NCBI RefSeq assembly: GCF_003752595.1
Contig: NZ_RKIJ01000012.1
Coordinates: forward strand, 124,001 to 188,000
Length of the DNA: 64,000 nt
Reading direction: 5' to 3'
DNA from: Cellulomonas sp. PhB143
GTDB taxonomy: Bacteria > Actinomycetota > Actinomycetes > Actinomycetales > Cellulomonadaceae
The number at the start of each line of letters is the position of its first letter. Within the stretch, counting starts at the first letter, position 1. Made by a program: the position numbers and the translations under genes. A model generated the notes under the pieces. That model did no database searches, had not been told where the DNA came from, and saw nothing but the letters and a program-made list of their open reading frames with translations. Of the stretch, positions 49,232 through 58,136 are shown in pieces.

Positions 49232-50356
49232 ATGCCCGCCCCCAGAAATCCGTTCAAACCGACAGCAGGCGCGACACCCCCGGTCCTGATCGGGCGCGAC
49301 GCCGACCTCGAGGAGTTCTCCGACTCTCTCCGGGACGGCCCGGGCGCGCCCGGGCGACTCGTCCGCGTGACGGGCGCTCGTGGTGTCGGCAAGACCGTCA
49401 TGCTGAACGAGCTTGCTGATGCGGCGCTGCGCGAAGGCTGGGTCACGGTCGCCGACACCGCCAGCACCGGCATGGCAGCACGGCTCGTGACGGCGATCTC
49501 CGATCATCGCGACCGGCTCGACCGCGTCCCGGAGCGCCACCGAAGCATCACGGCGATCGACCTGCCCGTCGGCGCCGGAGGCATCGCCTTCTCCGAGCGG
49601 CCTGCGGTCCAGTCCGACCTGCGTCGGGAAGCGGGACTGCTGCTCGACGTTCTCGCTCAGCACGAGACGGGGCTGCTCATCACGGTCGACGAGATGCATC
49701 ACGGTGCGCTCGACGAGCTCCGCGCACTCTCGATCGTGACCCAGCATCTCGTCCGCGAGGACCGCCAGATCGCCGTCGCCTTCGCCGGTCTCCCCTCGGC
49801 CGTGTCCGAGCTGCTCAACGACCGCGGCGTCACGTTCGTCCGCCGGGCGATGCCGATCATCCTCGCCGACGTCCCCGTCCCCGAGGTCGCGGCGGCGCTG
49901 CGGGCCACGATCGAGACGAATGGTCGAAGCATCACGGACGACGCGCTGCAGCTGGCGGCGAGGGCGACGAACGGCTATCCGTTCCTGGTCCAGCTCGTCG
50001 GCTATCACCTCTGGCGCAAGGCAGTCGCCGACCGGATCGACATGGCGAGCGCAGCCGCCGGTGTCGACGCAGCCCGCAGACGGCTCGGAGCGACCGTGCA
50101 CGAGACGGCGCTCGCGGACCTTTCTGCGGTCGACCGCACCTTCCTGCTCGCGATGGCTGTCGACGACGGCCCCTCCAAGGCATCCGACCTGGCCTCCAGG
50201 CTCGCTGAGACCTCGTCCTACGTCAGCACCTACCGGTCACGCCTGATCGGTGCAGGAATCATCGGGTCCGTCTCGCACGGGTACGTCGACTTCGCCATCC
50301 CCTATCTTCGCGAGTACCTGCGTGAGCACGGTGCCTCGGGGGCGTCACTCCCGTGA
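49232..50356 (+). CDS. solitary AAA+ ATPase with C-terminal winged helix (Orc1/Cdc6-like)
   Basis: A 374-residue protein with an AAA+ domain. Walker A GARGVGKT is at 48-55, Walker B LLITVDEMHH at 148-156, a sensor-like AVAFAGLPSAVSEL follows, and the lid is DALQLAARATNGYPFLVQLVGYHLW. A C-terminal winged helix has DLASRLAETSSYVSTYRSRLIGAGIIG. This is the archaeal Orc1/Cdc6-like or NTPase-plus-wHTH pattern seen in actinobacterial ATP-binding proteins of unknown role. Its codon use is less GC-biased than the neighbours and its upstream region is AT-rich, suggesting horizontal acquisition. No partner gene is adjacent. GGAGG before ATG 49232 supports the start. Confidence 0.75.
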   Translation: MPAPRNPFKPTAGATPPVLIGRDADLEEFSDSLRDGPGAPGRLVRVTGARGVGKTVMLNELADAALREGWVTVADTASTGMAARLVTAISDHRDRLDRVPERHRSITAIDLPVGAGGIAFSERPAVQSDLRREAGLLLDVLAQHETGLLITVDEMHHGALDELRALSIVTQHLVREDRQIAVAFAGLPSAVSELLNDRGVTFVRRAMPIILADVPVPEVAAALRATIETNGRSITDDALQLAARATNGYPFLVQLVGYHLWRKAVADRIDMASAAAGVDAARRRLGATVHETALADLSAVDRTFLLAMAVDDGPSKASDLASRLAETSSYVSTYRSRLIGAGIIGSVSHGYVDFAIPYLREYLREHGASGASLP

Positions 50357-50475
50357 GACCCACGCACCGGAATCTCGCGGACCCGGGACGCGTTATGTCA
50401 GACGTCAGCACGACACGCCCCGGCGCGGACCGCCGGACGGTCCCCGGGGCACCACCACCGGCGAGGAGGTCTGCC

Positions 50476-50910
50476 ATGGCACGCGCACCACGACGCGTCG
50501 AGCTCGAGAACGACCGCGGGGAGATCGTCCGCTACGTCCGCCACCAGCCCGGCGGCGGCCTGGTCTCGCCGCAGGCCAGCGTGCCCGACGACGCCACGGT
50601 CGCCACCGGCGCGTACGTCGAGGCGGGCGCGGCCGTGCGCCCGGGCGCCCGGGTCGGGCGCGGCAGCTGGGTCGACCACGGCGCCGTCGTCGGCGCTGCG
50701 GCGACGGTCGGCGAGTACGTCCACCTCGGGCCGGGCAGCGCCGTCGGCCCACGAGCACGGGTCGGCAACCACGCCCGGCTCGGGCCGGACGCCCACGTCG
50801 AGCCCGGGGCCGTGGTGGACGACGACGCGATCGTCCCCGCCGGGGCGACCGTGCGTCGGGCCCCCGCGGGCCGGGCGGCGCGACGGGCGGACCACCCGGC
50901 GGCGGCCTGA
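50476..50910 (+). CDS. left-handed beta-helix (hexapeptide) protein
   Basis: The 144-residue protein is a run of isoleucine-patch-type hexapeptides: ASVPDDATVATGAYVEAGAAVRPGARVGRGSWVDHGAVVGAAATVG, then EYVHLGPGSAVGPRARVGNHARLGPDAHVEPGAVVDDDAIV. Such repeats fold as left-handed beta-helices in acyltransferases and gamma-carbonic anhydrases. The N-terminus RVELENDRGEIVRYVRHQPGGG is not typical of either. I do not see the conserved carbonic anhydrase His trio or an acetyl-CoA loop. AGGAGGTCTGCC before ATG 50476 fixes the start over ATG 50395. Confidence 0.65.
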   Translation: MARAPRRVELENDRGEIVRYVRHQPGGGLVSPQASVPDDATVATGAYVEAGAAVRPGARVGRGSWVDHGAVVGAAATVGEYVHLGPGSAVGPRARVGNHARLGPDAHVEPGAVVDDDAIVPAGATVRRAPAGRAARRADHPAAA

Positions 50911-50942
50911 CCGCCCGACCGCGCGTCGCTAGGGTGGCGGAC

Positions 50943-52331
50943 GTGCCTCTCGACCCACGGACGTCCGCCGCCCTCGACCACCTGCTCGCCGTCGCCCAGC
51001 GGGACGGGCGCCTCCCGTCGGTCGCGGCCGGCGTCGTGCGGGGGGGCGCGCTCTCGTGGAGCGGTGCCCTCGGCACGCTCGACGGGCGGGGCGGCGGTGG
51101 GAGCGCAGGCGCTGACACCCAGTACCGCATGGGCTCCATCACCAAGACCTTCGTGGCCGTCGCCGTCCTGCGCCTGCGCGACGCCGGCCGCCTCGATCTG
51201 TCGGACCGCCTCGAGGACCACGTCCCCGGCTCGCGCCTCGGTGCGGCGTCGATCGAGCAGCTCCTCTCCCACGCCGCCGGCGTGCAGGCCGAGACCCCGG
51301 GCCCCTGGTGGGAGCGCACGCCCGGCGGCGACTGGGACGCGCTGGCCGCGACGCCGGTCGAGCAGCGCTTCCGCGGCGGGCGGCGGTTCCACTACTCCAA
51401 CGTCGGGTTCGCGGCCCTCGGCCGCGTCCTGGAGTCGCACCACGGGCGGTCGTGGTCCGAGGTCGTCCGCGAGGACCTGCTGCTCCCCCTCGAGATGGGA
51501 CGGACGACGACGCGGCCCGCCGGACGCGCGGCGCAGGGCCTCGCGGTGCACCCGTTCGCGGACGTGCTGCTCCCCGAGCCGGAGCACGACGCGGGAGCGA
51601 TGGCCCCCGCCGGCCAGCTGTGGACGACGGTGCGCGACCTCGCGCGCTGGGCGACCTTCCTCGGCGGCGACACCGCCGGGCTGCTCGACGCAGACACGCT
51701 GGCCGAGATGTGCGAGCCGCACCACGTCGTCGACGAGCCGGGCGCGCCGTGGACGGGGGCGCACGGGCTCGGCTGGCAGGTGTGGAACGTCGACGGCGTC
51801 CGGTACGCGGGGCACGGCGGGTCCATGCCGGGGTTCCTCGCAGGCCTGCGGGTGCGGCTCGACGCGGGCGGTCCCGACGACGGCGGGGCGCGCGGCGACG
51901 GCGCCGTCGTCCTGACGAACACGACCACGAGCCCGGCCGTGGGGCCCCTGCGCTCGGACCTGCTCGACCGGCTGGCCGAGCTCGAGCCGGCACCCGTCGA
52001 GGCGTGGACCGCGTCCGTGGGCGGGCACGGGGAGCTGCTCGACCTGGTCGGCACCTGGCACTGGGGACCGTCGACGACGACGGCGCGGCTCGCGGGCGAG
52101 CACCTCGTGCTCGGCGAGCCCGGCAAGGGCCGGGGCTCACGCTTCGCGCGCGTGTCGGACGACGCGTTCGTCGGCCTCGACGGCTACCACACGGGCGAGC
52201 CGCTGCGCGTGGTGCGGCGCGCGGACGGGACCGTCTCGCACCTGGACCTCGCCTCGTTCCGGTTCACGCGCACGCCCTACGACCCCGGCGCGGACGTGCC
52301 GGGCGGCGTCGACGTGGCGGGCTGGGTCTGA
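50943..52331 (+). CDS. class C beta-lactamase-related serine hydrolase
   Basis: The 462-residue protein has the serine-hydrolase motifs SITK (Ser65, Lys68), YSN (Tyr151) and HGG (GHGGSMPGF). These belong to the class C beta-lactamase/D-aminopeptidase/esterase EstB group. A C-terminal beta domain (about 350-462) with LVGTWHWGPSTTTARLAGEHLVL resembles a lipocalin-like addition of many such hydrolases. No signal peptide is clear, so an intracellular esterase or peptidase is as likely as a penicillin-binding role. GTG 50934 is an alternative start. Confidence 0.88.
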   Translation: MPLDPRTSAALDHLLAVAQRDGRLPSVAAGVVRGGALSWSGALGTLDGRGGGGSAGADTQYRMGSITKTFVAVAVLRLRDAGRLDLSDRLEDHVPGSRLGAASIEQLLSHAAGVQAETPGPWWERTPGGDWDALAATPVEQRFRGGRRFHYSNVGFAALGRVLESHHGRSWSEVVREDLLLPLEMGRTTTRPAGRAAQGLAVHPFADVLLPEPEHDAGAMAPAGQLWTTVRDLARWATFLGGDTAGLLDADTLAEMCEPHHVVDEPGAPWTGAHGLGWQVWNVDGVRYAGHGGSMPGFLAGLRVRLDAGGPDDGGARGDGAVVLTNTTTSPAVGPLRSDLLDRLAELEPAPVEAWTASVGGHGELLDLVGTWHWGPSTTTARLAGEHLVLGEPGKGRGSRFARVSDDAFVGLDGYHTGEPLRVVRRADGTVSHLDLASFRFTRTPYDPGADVPGGVDVAGWV

Positions 52332-52335
52332 CGCC

Positions 52336-52764
52336 GTGCCCGCCCCCGTCCGCGCCGGACTGCCGGTGACCTCCGCCCTGACGATCCCGCGGGCCGAGCT
52401 CACCTGGTGCTTCTCGCGCGCCTCCGGCCCCGGCGGTCAGGGCGTGAACACGACCGACTCACGGGTCGAGCTGTCGTGGGACGTCGCCGGCTCGGCGGTG
52501 CTCGGGGCTGCGCAGCGCGAGCGGCTGACCGAGCGGCTCGGCCCGCGGCTCGTGGGCGGGGCGCTGACCGTGACGGCCGCCGAGCACCGCGAGCAGCGGC
52601 GCAACCGCTCCGCCGCCGCGGACCGGCTCGTCGCGATCGTCGCGGACGCCCTGGCGCCGCCGCCGAAGAAGCGCCGGCCCACGCGACCGACCCGGGGCTC
52701 GCAGGAGCGTCGCCTGACCGCGAAGAAGCAGCGCTCGATCACCAAGCAGCTGCGCCGCGGCTGA
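52336..52764 (+). CDS. arfB: alternative ribosome-rescue factor / peptidyl-tRNA hydrolase ArfB
   Basis: A 142-residue release-factor-like protein with the GGQ motif in SRASGPGGQGVNTTDSRVEL (Gly33-Gln35), which cuts the peptidyl-tRNA ester at the ribosome. The tail is Lys/Arg-rich (PPKKRRPTRPTRGSQERRLTAKKQRSITKQLRRG) and would occupy the empty mRNA channel of stalled ribosomes. It matches ArfB/YaeJ in length and layout. The GTG start lies 4 bases after the serine hydrolase stop. Confidence 0.93.
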   Translation: MPAPVRAGLPVTSALTIPRAELTWCFSRASGPGGQGVNTTDSRVELSWDVAGSAVLGAAQRERLTERLGPRLVGGALTVTAAEHREQRRNRSAAADRLVAIVADALAPPPKKRRPTRPTRGSQERRLTAKKQRSITKQLRRG

Positions 52765-52796
52765 GCCCGGCAAGTCCTGATCGGAAGCGGGCGCGC

Positions 52797-53180
52797 TCAG
52801 CCGCCCGACGGGCCGGGCGTCCGGGCCGCCGGGCCGGGGTCAAGGCCGACGCGCCCGTCCTCGTGGACGACGATCGTGTCCGCCGGGCACACCGGGCCGT
52901 CGACGACCACCGGGTCGCGGTCGGGGAAGGTGAGGGTGACGTCCCCGGCGGTGCAGCCGTGGTCGAGGATCGAGACCGCTCCCTGGGCGGTGACCTCGAC
53001 CTCGTCGTCCCCCGTCGAGACGGTCACGGCCTCGTCGCTGTCGTTGGTGATGTTCAGGTCGCCCGGATGGCCTGCGACGACCGCGCGGACGACGAGGGCG
53101 ACCACGAGCGCGAGGAGAGCCAGGACGAGGACGGCACCGACGGCTGCGGCGCCGAGGCCGATGCTGCGTCGGACGGTCAC
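52797..53180 (-). CDS. small membrane-anchored hypothetical protein
   Basis: A 127-residue protein with an N-terminal signal anchor (SIGLGAAAVGAVLVLALLALVVALVV, about 6-31). The extracytoplasmic domain reads GDLNITNDSDEAVTVSTGDDEVEVTAQGAVSILDHGCTAGDVTLTFPDRDPVVVDGPVCP, containing two Cys that could pair. The domain looks like a small beta sandwich. I recognise no family. GTG 53180 follows GGGAGGCGAC. Confidence 0.65.
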   Translation of the reverse strand: MTVRRSIGLGAAAVGAVLVLALLALVVALVVRAVVAGHPGDLNITNDSDEAVTVSTGDDEVEVTAQGAVSILDHGCTAGDVTLTFPDRDPVVVDGPVCPADTIVVHEDGRVGLDPGPAARTPGPSGG

Positions 53181-53314
53181 GTCGCCTCCCGGTTCCCAGG
53201 GTCGCCAGCTCTGCCGTCAACCTAGCGGCACCGCTCCCCGCGGGCGCCCGGCATGTGCACGATGTGCGCGAGACCTCCACGAGAGCTGCATGGCGCCGGC
53301 GCCGGCGCGGCGGA

Positions 53315-53857
53315 TCACCACGTGCGACGCGTCGTGGCCTTGGTGCCGGCCACGAGACTGCGGGCCGGGACGTCGTCGGCCACGACCGATCCTGCGGCGA
53401 TGACGGAGTCACGGCCGATGCTCACGCCCGGCAGGATCGTCGCGCCGGCGCCGATCCAGACGTTCTCGGCCACGTCGATCGGCCCGCCGGTCAGCCACAC
53501 CCGGCGGTCCTCGGTGTCCACCGGATGGCCGACGGTGATGAAGGTGACCTTCGGCGCGACCATGACGCGCTCGGCGAGCCGGATGCCCGCGTAGTCGAGG
53601 AACGTGCAGCCCTGGTTGACGAACACCCGCTCACCGAGCTCGAGGTTCAGGCCGTGGTCCGTGTAGAAGGGCGGGTAGATCGTCACGCGTGGGGGGAGCG
53701 GCCGGCCGAGGATCAGCTCGAAGAGCCGCGCCTTGCCCTCCTCGTCCTCGAACGGCAGCACGTTCAGCCGCGAGGTCAGCTCGGTGGCGCGCAGCACGCG
53801 CTCGGACATCGCGCGGAACTCGGGGCTGTGGATGCGCAGGAGGAGGTCGTCGGACAC
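53315..53857 (-). CDS. sugar/maltose O-acetyltransferase-type hexapeptide acyltransferase
   Basis: The 180-residue protein has the LbetaH acyltransferase layout of the LacA/Maa group. The N-terminal helical maltose-acetyltransferase domain ELILGRPLPPRVTIYPPFYTDHGLNLELGERVFVNQGCTFLDY leads to VTFITVGHPVDTEDRR, with the catalytic His. PIDVAENVWIGAGATILPGVSIGRDSVIAAGSVVADDVPA forms the coils that bind acetyl-CoA. It transfers an acetyl group to a sugar or antibiotic hydroxyl. GTG 53857 starts 8 bases after the DUF1269 gene stop. Confidence 0.92.
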   Translation of the reverse strand: MSDDLLLRIHSPEFRAMSERVLRATELTSRLNVLPFEDEEGKARLFELILGRPLPPRVTIYPPFYTDHGLNLELGERVFVNQGCTFLDYAGIRLAERVMVAPKVTFITVGHPVDTEDRRVWLTGGPIDVAENVWIGAGATILPGVSIGRDSVIAAGSVVADDVPARSLVAGTKATTRRTW

Positions 53858-53865
53858 CGCCCGGC

Positions 53866-54348
53866 TCAGCCGAACGTCTCGAGCAGCGTCGCGCGCTCCG
53901 CCGGCGTGAGGTTCGTGGCCACGAGCGTGCCCTGGAAGCCGTGGAAGCGTTCACCCACCCGGTCGAGGTCGCCGTTCTCCGTCACCGCGAACAGCGCCGA
54001 CGTGCCGGGCGTGATGCCCGCGCGGATGCGCTCGATCTGGTCGGCGTCGATCCCGACGCCCGCCGTGGCGCGGGTGATCCCCCCGACCGCGGCACCGACG
54101 GCCGCCCCGAGGAGCGGCACGAAGAACAGGACGCCGAACAGCAGCCCCCAGAACGCGCCCCACCCGGTGCCGCGCTTCTCGTCCTCGTGGCTGTGGTGGG
54201 TGCTGGGCTTGTCCGCGCCCGCGGGCCAGCTCACGGTCGCGTGGTCGACAACCGTCACGAGGTGCTCCGACCCCGTCTCCTTCAGGGTCGCGGCCGCGCG
54301 CGTCGCGCCCTCCGGGTCGTCGAACTTCCACACGGTGAACGTCGCCAT
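53866..54348 (-). CDS. DUF1269 family membrane-associated protein
   Basis: The 160-residue protein starts ATFTVWKFDDPEGATRAAATLKE and has a hydrophobic glycine-rich hairpin, GAFWGLLFGVLFFVPLLGAAVGAAVGG, in the middle. It ends GTSALFAVTENGDLDRVGERFHGFQGTLVATNLTPAE. This is the DUF1269 pattern; the family is of unknown function, often stress-associated. A poly-His stretch (STHHSHEDE) precedes the hydrophobic part. It is probably co-transcribed with the acetyltransferase. Confidence 0.88.
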   Translation of the reverse strand: MATFTVWKFDDPEGATRAAATLKETGSEHLVTVVDHATVSWPAGADKPSTHHSHEDEKRGTGWGAFWGLLFGVLFFVPLLGAAVGAAVGGITRATAGVGIDADQIERIRAGITPGTSALFAVTENGDLDRVGERFHGFQGTLVATNLTPAERATLLETFG

Positions 54349-54369
54349 GTCTCCTCCTCGGTGGGGTGG

Positions 54370-55788
54370 TCAGGACCGGGTCGAACCTAGCGCCCTGCCC
54401 CGGCCCGCGCCCGGGCGGGCGCCCGGGCGGGCCATGTCGCGCCCCGTCCCGGCGCGGCTGCCCGTCTCGGTGAGCGACTTGCCCGCCGTCTCCGGCGCCA
54501 GGACGAGCGAGACGACGCCCCCGACGAAGCACACCACCGCGAGGGCGATCAGCACGGGCGGCAGCCCGAAGGCGTCCAGGCAGACGGGGAGCAGGAACGT
54601 CCCCGCCGCCGCACCGACCCGCGAGGCGGCGGAGGCGAAGCCCATGCCAGAGGTCCTGACCGGGGTGGGGAACAGCTCGAGCGGGTACACGCCGGGCAGG
54701 ATGCTCATCACCCCGTAGAACAGCAGGTAGCCGAAGAAGCAGACCGCCGTGATCGCCACCGGGAGGTCGAGCATGTCGCCGAGCGCCACGATCGCGAGGA
54801 ACACGCCGGTGGCGAACATCGGGGTCAGCAGGATCGCCCGACGCCCGATCCGGTCGACGAGGAACCAGCCGACCGAGGCGCCGACCAGCGCGACGCACGT
54901 GCCGATCAGCGCGCCCACGACGGGGCTCTCGAGGCCCATGAGGTGCAGGACCTCGGACTGGAAGAACGTGAGCCCGAAGTAGGGCACGACGATGCAGATC
55001 CAGAACACGCACGCGAAGACCGTGCGCGACAGGTACTCCTTGTCGAACAGCAGCGTCCACCGGGTGCTGGTGTCCTGCTGCTCGTCCTTGAACTCGTCGC
55101 TCTCGGGGCGCTCGCCGACCTCGGCGAGGATCGCGCGCGCCTCGTCCGCGCGCCCCCGGGAGATCAGCCACCGCGGGGACTCCGGGAGCCCGTGCCTCAG
55201 CAGCAGGATGACGGCGGCGGGGACGGCCGCGCTCGCGAGCACGACGTGCCACGCCGTCGGCACCGACCGCAGGATCAGGAACCCGACGAGAAACGAGACG
55301 ACGTAGCCCACGTTCCAGAGGATCTCGAGCAGCCCGAGGTAGTGGCCGCGCTTGCGCGCCGGGGTGAACTCGCCGAGCAGGGGCGAGCCGATCGAGTAGT
55401 CGCCGCCGATCGCGGCACCGAGGAACAGGCCCAGGACCATGATGTGCCACGGTTCGGTCACGGCGAGCATCAGCAGCGCGCACGTCAGGAAGATCAGCAG
55501 GTCGGCGATGAACATCGGCTTGCGCCCGATGCGGTCCGTCAGGTAGCCGATCAACGGTCCGCCGATGATCGTCCCGACCAGCGTCGACGCGGAGATGAGG
55601 CCGAGCTGGGAGGCCGAGAGGTCGAGGTCGGCGACGAAGGTCCCGCTGGCGATGACCGCGGCGATCGCGGCGAACACGAAGCCGTCGAGGAACATGCCCC
55701 CGCCGGTCGCGGCGGTCAGCCGGCGCAGGAACGCTCTCGCCGACGACGTGAGAGGGGCGTCCTGCGGACGTCCCGGGCTGCTGGGCAC
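54370..55788 (-). CDS. MFS sugar porter-type transporter
   Basis: The 472-residue major-facilitator protein has about 12 helices. Sugar-porter signatures are GYLTDRIGRKPMFIADL (loop 2-3), PESPRWLISRGRADEARAIL before the central loop, and GWFLVDRIGRRAILLTP (loop 8-9). GVYPLELFPTPVRTSGMGFASAASRVG is also typical. Candidates are a sugar, inositol or aromatic-acid substrate. GTG 55788 is chosen because the upstream segment is Arg-rich and divergent from the peptidase gene. The 56-base gap to that gene contains both promoters. Confidence 0.93.
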   Translation of the reverse strand: MPSSPGRPQDAPLTSSARAFLRRLTAATGGGMFLDGFVFAAIAAVIASGTFVADLDLSASQLGLISASTLVGTIIGGPLIGYLTDRIGRKPMFIADLLIFLTCALLMLAVTEPWHIMVLGLFLGAAIGGDYSIGSPLLGEFTPARKRGHYLGLLEILWNVGYVVSFLVGFLILRSVPTAWHVVLASAAVPAAVILLLRHGLPESPRWLISRGRADEARAILAEVGERPESDEFKDEQQDTSTRWTLLFDKEYLSRTVFACVFWICIVVPYFGLTFFQSEVLHLMGLESPVVGALIGTCVALVGASVGWFLVDRIGRRAILLTPMFATGVFLAIVALGDMLDLPVAITAVCFFGYLLFYGVMSILPGVYPLELFPTPVRTSGMGFASAASRVGAAAGTFLLPVCLDAFGLPPVLIALAVVCFVGGVVSLVLAPETAGKSLTETGSRAGTGRDMARPGARPGAGRGRALGSTRS

Positions 55789-55844
55789 CCGGCCAACGTA
55801 CAGCGCTGTCCGGCGTCGTACCCGGGGACGGGTACCCTTCGCCG

Positions 55845-58115
55845 GTGACACAGCCCCGCACGCGAGCGACGACGCTCGCCGGCCTCCTCCTGCTCGCCGT
55901 CCTCACGCTCCTCGCCGTCCTCGCGGTCCGCCCGCCGGCGCCGGTGGCCGCCGACGCCCCGGCGGACGAGTTCAGCGCCGAGCGTGCCTTCGCGCACGTG
56001 CGCGAGATCGGCCAGGAGGTCCACCCGCACGGCTCCGCAGCGCTCACCGCGGTGCGCGACCACGTCGTGGCCACCCTCACCGGGCTGGGCCTCGACCCCG
56101 AGGTCACCGACTCCGTCGGCGAGGACGGCAGCCTCGGCGACCAGAGCCGCGTCGCCCGGGTGGAGAACGTCGTCGCGACCCTGCCCGGCACGCACCCGAC
56201 CGCCCCGGTCTTCCTCGTCGCGCACTACGACTCCGCCGAGGTCTCGCACGGCGCGAACGACGACGGCGCGGGCGTCTCCACGCTCCTGGAGACCGTGCGC
56301 GCGCTCACCACGGGCCCGGCCCTGCGCAACGACGTCGTCCTCGTCTTCACCGACGCGGAGGAGGCCTGCCTGTGCGGCGCCGAGGCGTTCGAGCACTCGG
56401 ACCCGCGCGCGTCGGACGGCGGGATCGTGCTCAACTTCGAGGCCCGCGGCTCCTCCGGCCCCGCCATCATGTTCGAGACCTCGCGGGGCAACGCCGCGCT
56501 CGTGTCCGAGTACGCGAAGGTGCCCTACCCCGTCGGCACGTCCATGGCCGTCGAGGTCTACCGGATCCTGCCGAACGACACGGACTTCTCCCCGTTCCTC
56601 GACGCCGACCGGTTCACCGGCCTGAACACCGCCTACATCGACGGGTCCGCGGTCTACCACGCACCGCAGGACCGCCCCGGGACCATGGACCTCGCCAGCC
56701 TGCAGCACGAGGGGTCCAACGCCCTCGCCCTGGTCCGCAGCCTCGGCGACGCCGACGCCGCGGCCCTCGCCACGCCGTCGTCCACCGACTCCACCTACTT
56801 CCCGCTGCCCGGCGACCTCCTCGCCCGCTACCCCGGCTGGCTCGTGTGGCCGCTCGCCGCGCTGGCCGTGCTCGGGGTCGCCGCGCTCGGCGCGGTCACG
56901 CTGCGCCGCGGGGGGACGACGCCGGGCCGCCTCGCCTGGGGCTTCGCGTCCGCGCTGGTGCCGATCCTCGGCTCGGCGGTCGCCGCCCAGCTGTTCTGGA
57001 TGCTGCTCGTCGCGGTCCGGCCCGGTTACGGCGAGATGCTCGACCCGTGGCGTCCCGGGTGGTTCCGGGTCGCGCTGCTGGGCGTCGTCGCCACCGTCGT
57101 CGCCGGCTGGTTCGTCGCGCTGCGCCGGCGCCTGGGCGCGCCCGCGCTCGCGGTCGGCGGGCTCGCCTGGCTCGCGCTCGTCGGCGTCGCGCTCGCGGCG
57201 TTCACCCCGGGCGGGGCGTACCTCGCGACGCTGCCGGCCCTCGCCGGGGCCGCCGCCGGGCTCGTCGCCGCGCGGGTGCGCGACGCCCGCGGGCGGGTCG
57301 CGGCCGTCACGGTCGGCGCCGGCGTCGCAGTCCTCGTCCTCGTGCCCGTCACCCTGCTCTTCTTCCCCGCGCTCGGCCTCGCGACGGGCGCGGCACCGGC
57401 CGTGTGCGCGGCGCTGCTGGGCGTCGCCGTGGTGCCCGTGCTCGCCCTCGTCCTGCCCGGCGCGCGCCGGGCGGGGGCGGCGCTCGTGGGCGCGTGCGCG
57501 GCCCTGGCCGTCGCGGCGACGGCGACGGGCCTCGTCGTCGACCGCTTCGACGATGCCCACCCGGAGCCGACCCAGCTCATGTACGCGCTGGACGCCGACA
57601 CGGGCCAGGCGCGGTGGATCTCCGCCGAGGGGAGCCCGAGCCCCTGGACGTCGCGCTACGTCACGGAGCAGACCGACGTCTCGGCCGAGTTCCCGATGGT
57701 CTCCGGCGACGTGTGGACCGGCCCCGCGACGGCGGCGGACCTGCCCGTCCCGAGCGCACGCGTGGTCTCCGACGAGACCGCAGCCGGAGAGCGCACCGTC
57801 ACCTTCCGGCTGCGCCCGGGCCGCGAGGTGCGGTACGTCGACGTGGTGGGCGGCGGCGTGGACACCGCCACGGTCGCGGGGCGCGAGGTCCCCGTCGAGG
57901 GCGGGCACCTCGACGCCCGGTTCTACGCGCCGCCGGCCGACGGCGTCGAGGTCGTGCTGACGACGCACGCCGCCGCGCCGCTCGACCTGCGGCTCTTCGG
58001 CGGTGGCGAGGGCCTCGAGGACCTGCCCGGGTTCGTCCCGCGCCCGGGCGGCGTCGGGGTCGCGGGCACGCACACCTCCGAGCTGGTGCTCGTGGGCACG
58101 TCGGTCACCCTCTGA
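55845..58115 (+). CDS. M28 family metallopeptidase with C-terminal multi-helix membrane domain
   Basis: The 756-residue protein has an N-terminal signal anchor (about 8-30) and an external M28 di-zinc peptidase domain. Ligands are His127 in VAHYDSAE, Asp139 in GANDDGAG, Glu172/Glu173 in FTDAEEACLCGAE, an acidic residue in LNFEARG, and a final His in VYHAPQDRPG. From about residue 325 the protein has roughly eight membrane helices. A final external beta domain with EVRYVDVVGGGVDTATVAGREVPVEGG follows. The architecture matches M28-type membrane aminopeptidases of the Pff1/Ycf type found in actinobacteria. The substrate is unknown. Confidence 0.9.
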   Translation: MTQPRTRATTLAGLLLLAVLTLLAVLAVRPPAPVAADAPADEFSAERAFAHVREIGQEVHPHGSAALTAVRDHVVATLTGLGLDPEVTDSVGEDGSLGDQSRVARVENVVATLPGTHPTAPVFLVAHYDSAEVSHGANDDGAGVSTLLETVRALTTGPALRNDVVLVFTDAEEACLCGAEAFEHSDPRASDGGIVLNFEARGSSGPAIMFETSRGNAALVSEYAKVPYPVGTSMAVEVYRILPNDTDFSPFLDADRFTGLNTAYIDGSAVYHAPQDRPGTMDLASLQHEGSNALALVRSLGDADAAALATPSSTDSTYFPLPGDLLARYPGWLVWPLAALAVLGVAALGAVTLRRGGTTPGRLAWGFASALVPILGSAVAAQLFWMLLVAVRPGYGEMLDPWRPGWFRVALLGVVATVVAGWFVALRRRLGAPALAVGGLAWLALVGVALAAFTPGGAYLATLPALAGAAAGLVAARVRDARGRVAAVTVGAGVAVLVLVPVTLLFFPALGLATGAAPAVCAALLGVAVVPVLALVLPGARRAGAALVGACAALAVAATATGLVVDRFDDAHPEPTQLMYALDADTGQARWISAEGSPSPWTSRYVTEQTDVSAEFPMVSGDVWTGPATAADLPVPSARVVSDETAAGERTVTFRLRPGREVRYVDVVGGGVDTATVAGREVPVEGGHLDARFYAPPADGVEVVLTTHAAAPLDLRLFGGGEGLEDLPGFVPRPGGVGVAGTHTSELVLVGTSVTL

Positions 58116-58136
58116 CGCCCGGCGCCCCCGGCGCGC

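Noticed and set aside
49232-50356. Part of a defence island or integrated element
   Set aside because: The gene is solitary; no integrase, toxin, methylase, tRNA or direct repeats flank it, so only the gene itself is reported.
53315-53857. Carbonic anhydrase of the gamma class
   Set aside because: The N-terminal maltose-acetyltransferase domain and the single catalytic His in VGHPVD fit a sugar acetyltransferase; the gamma-carbonic anhydrase three-His pattern is absent.
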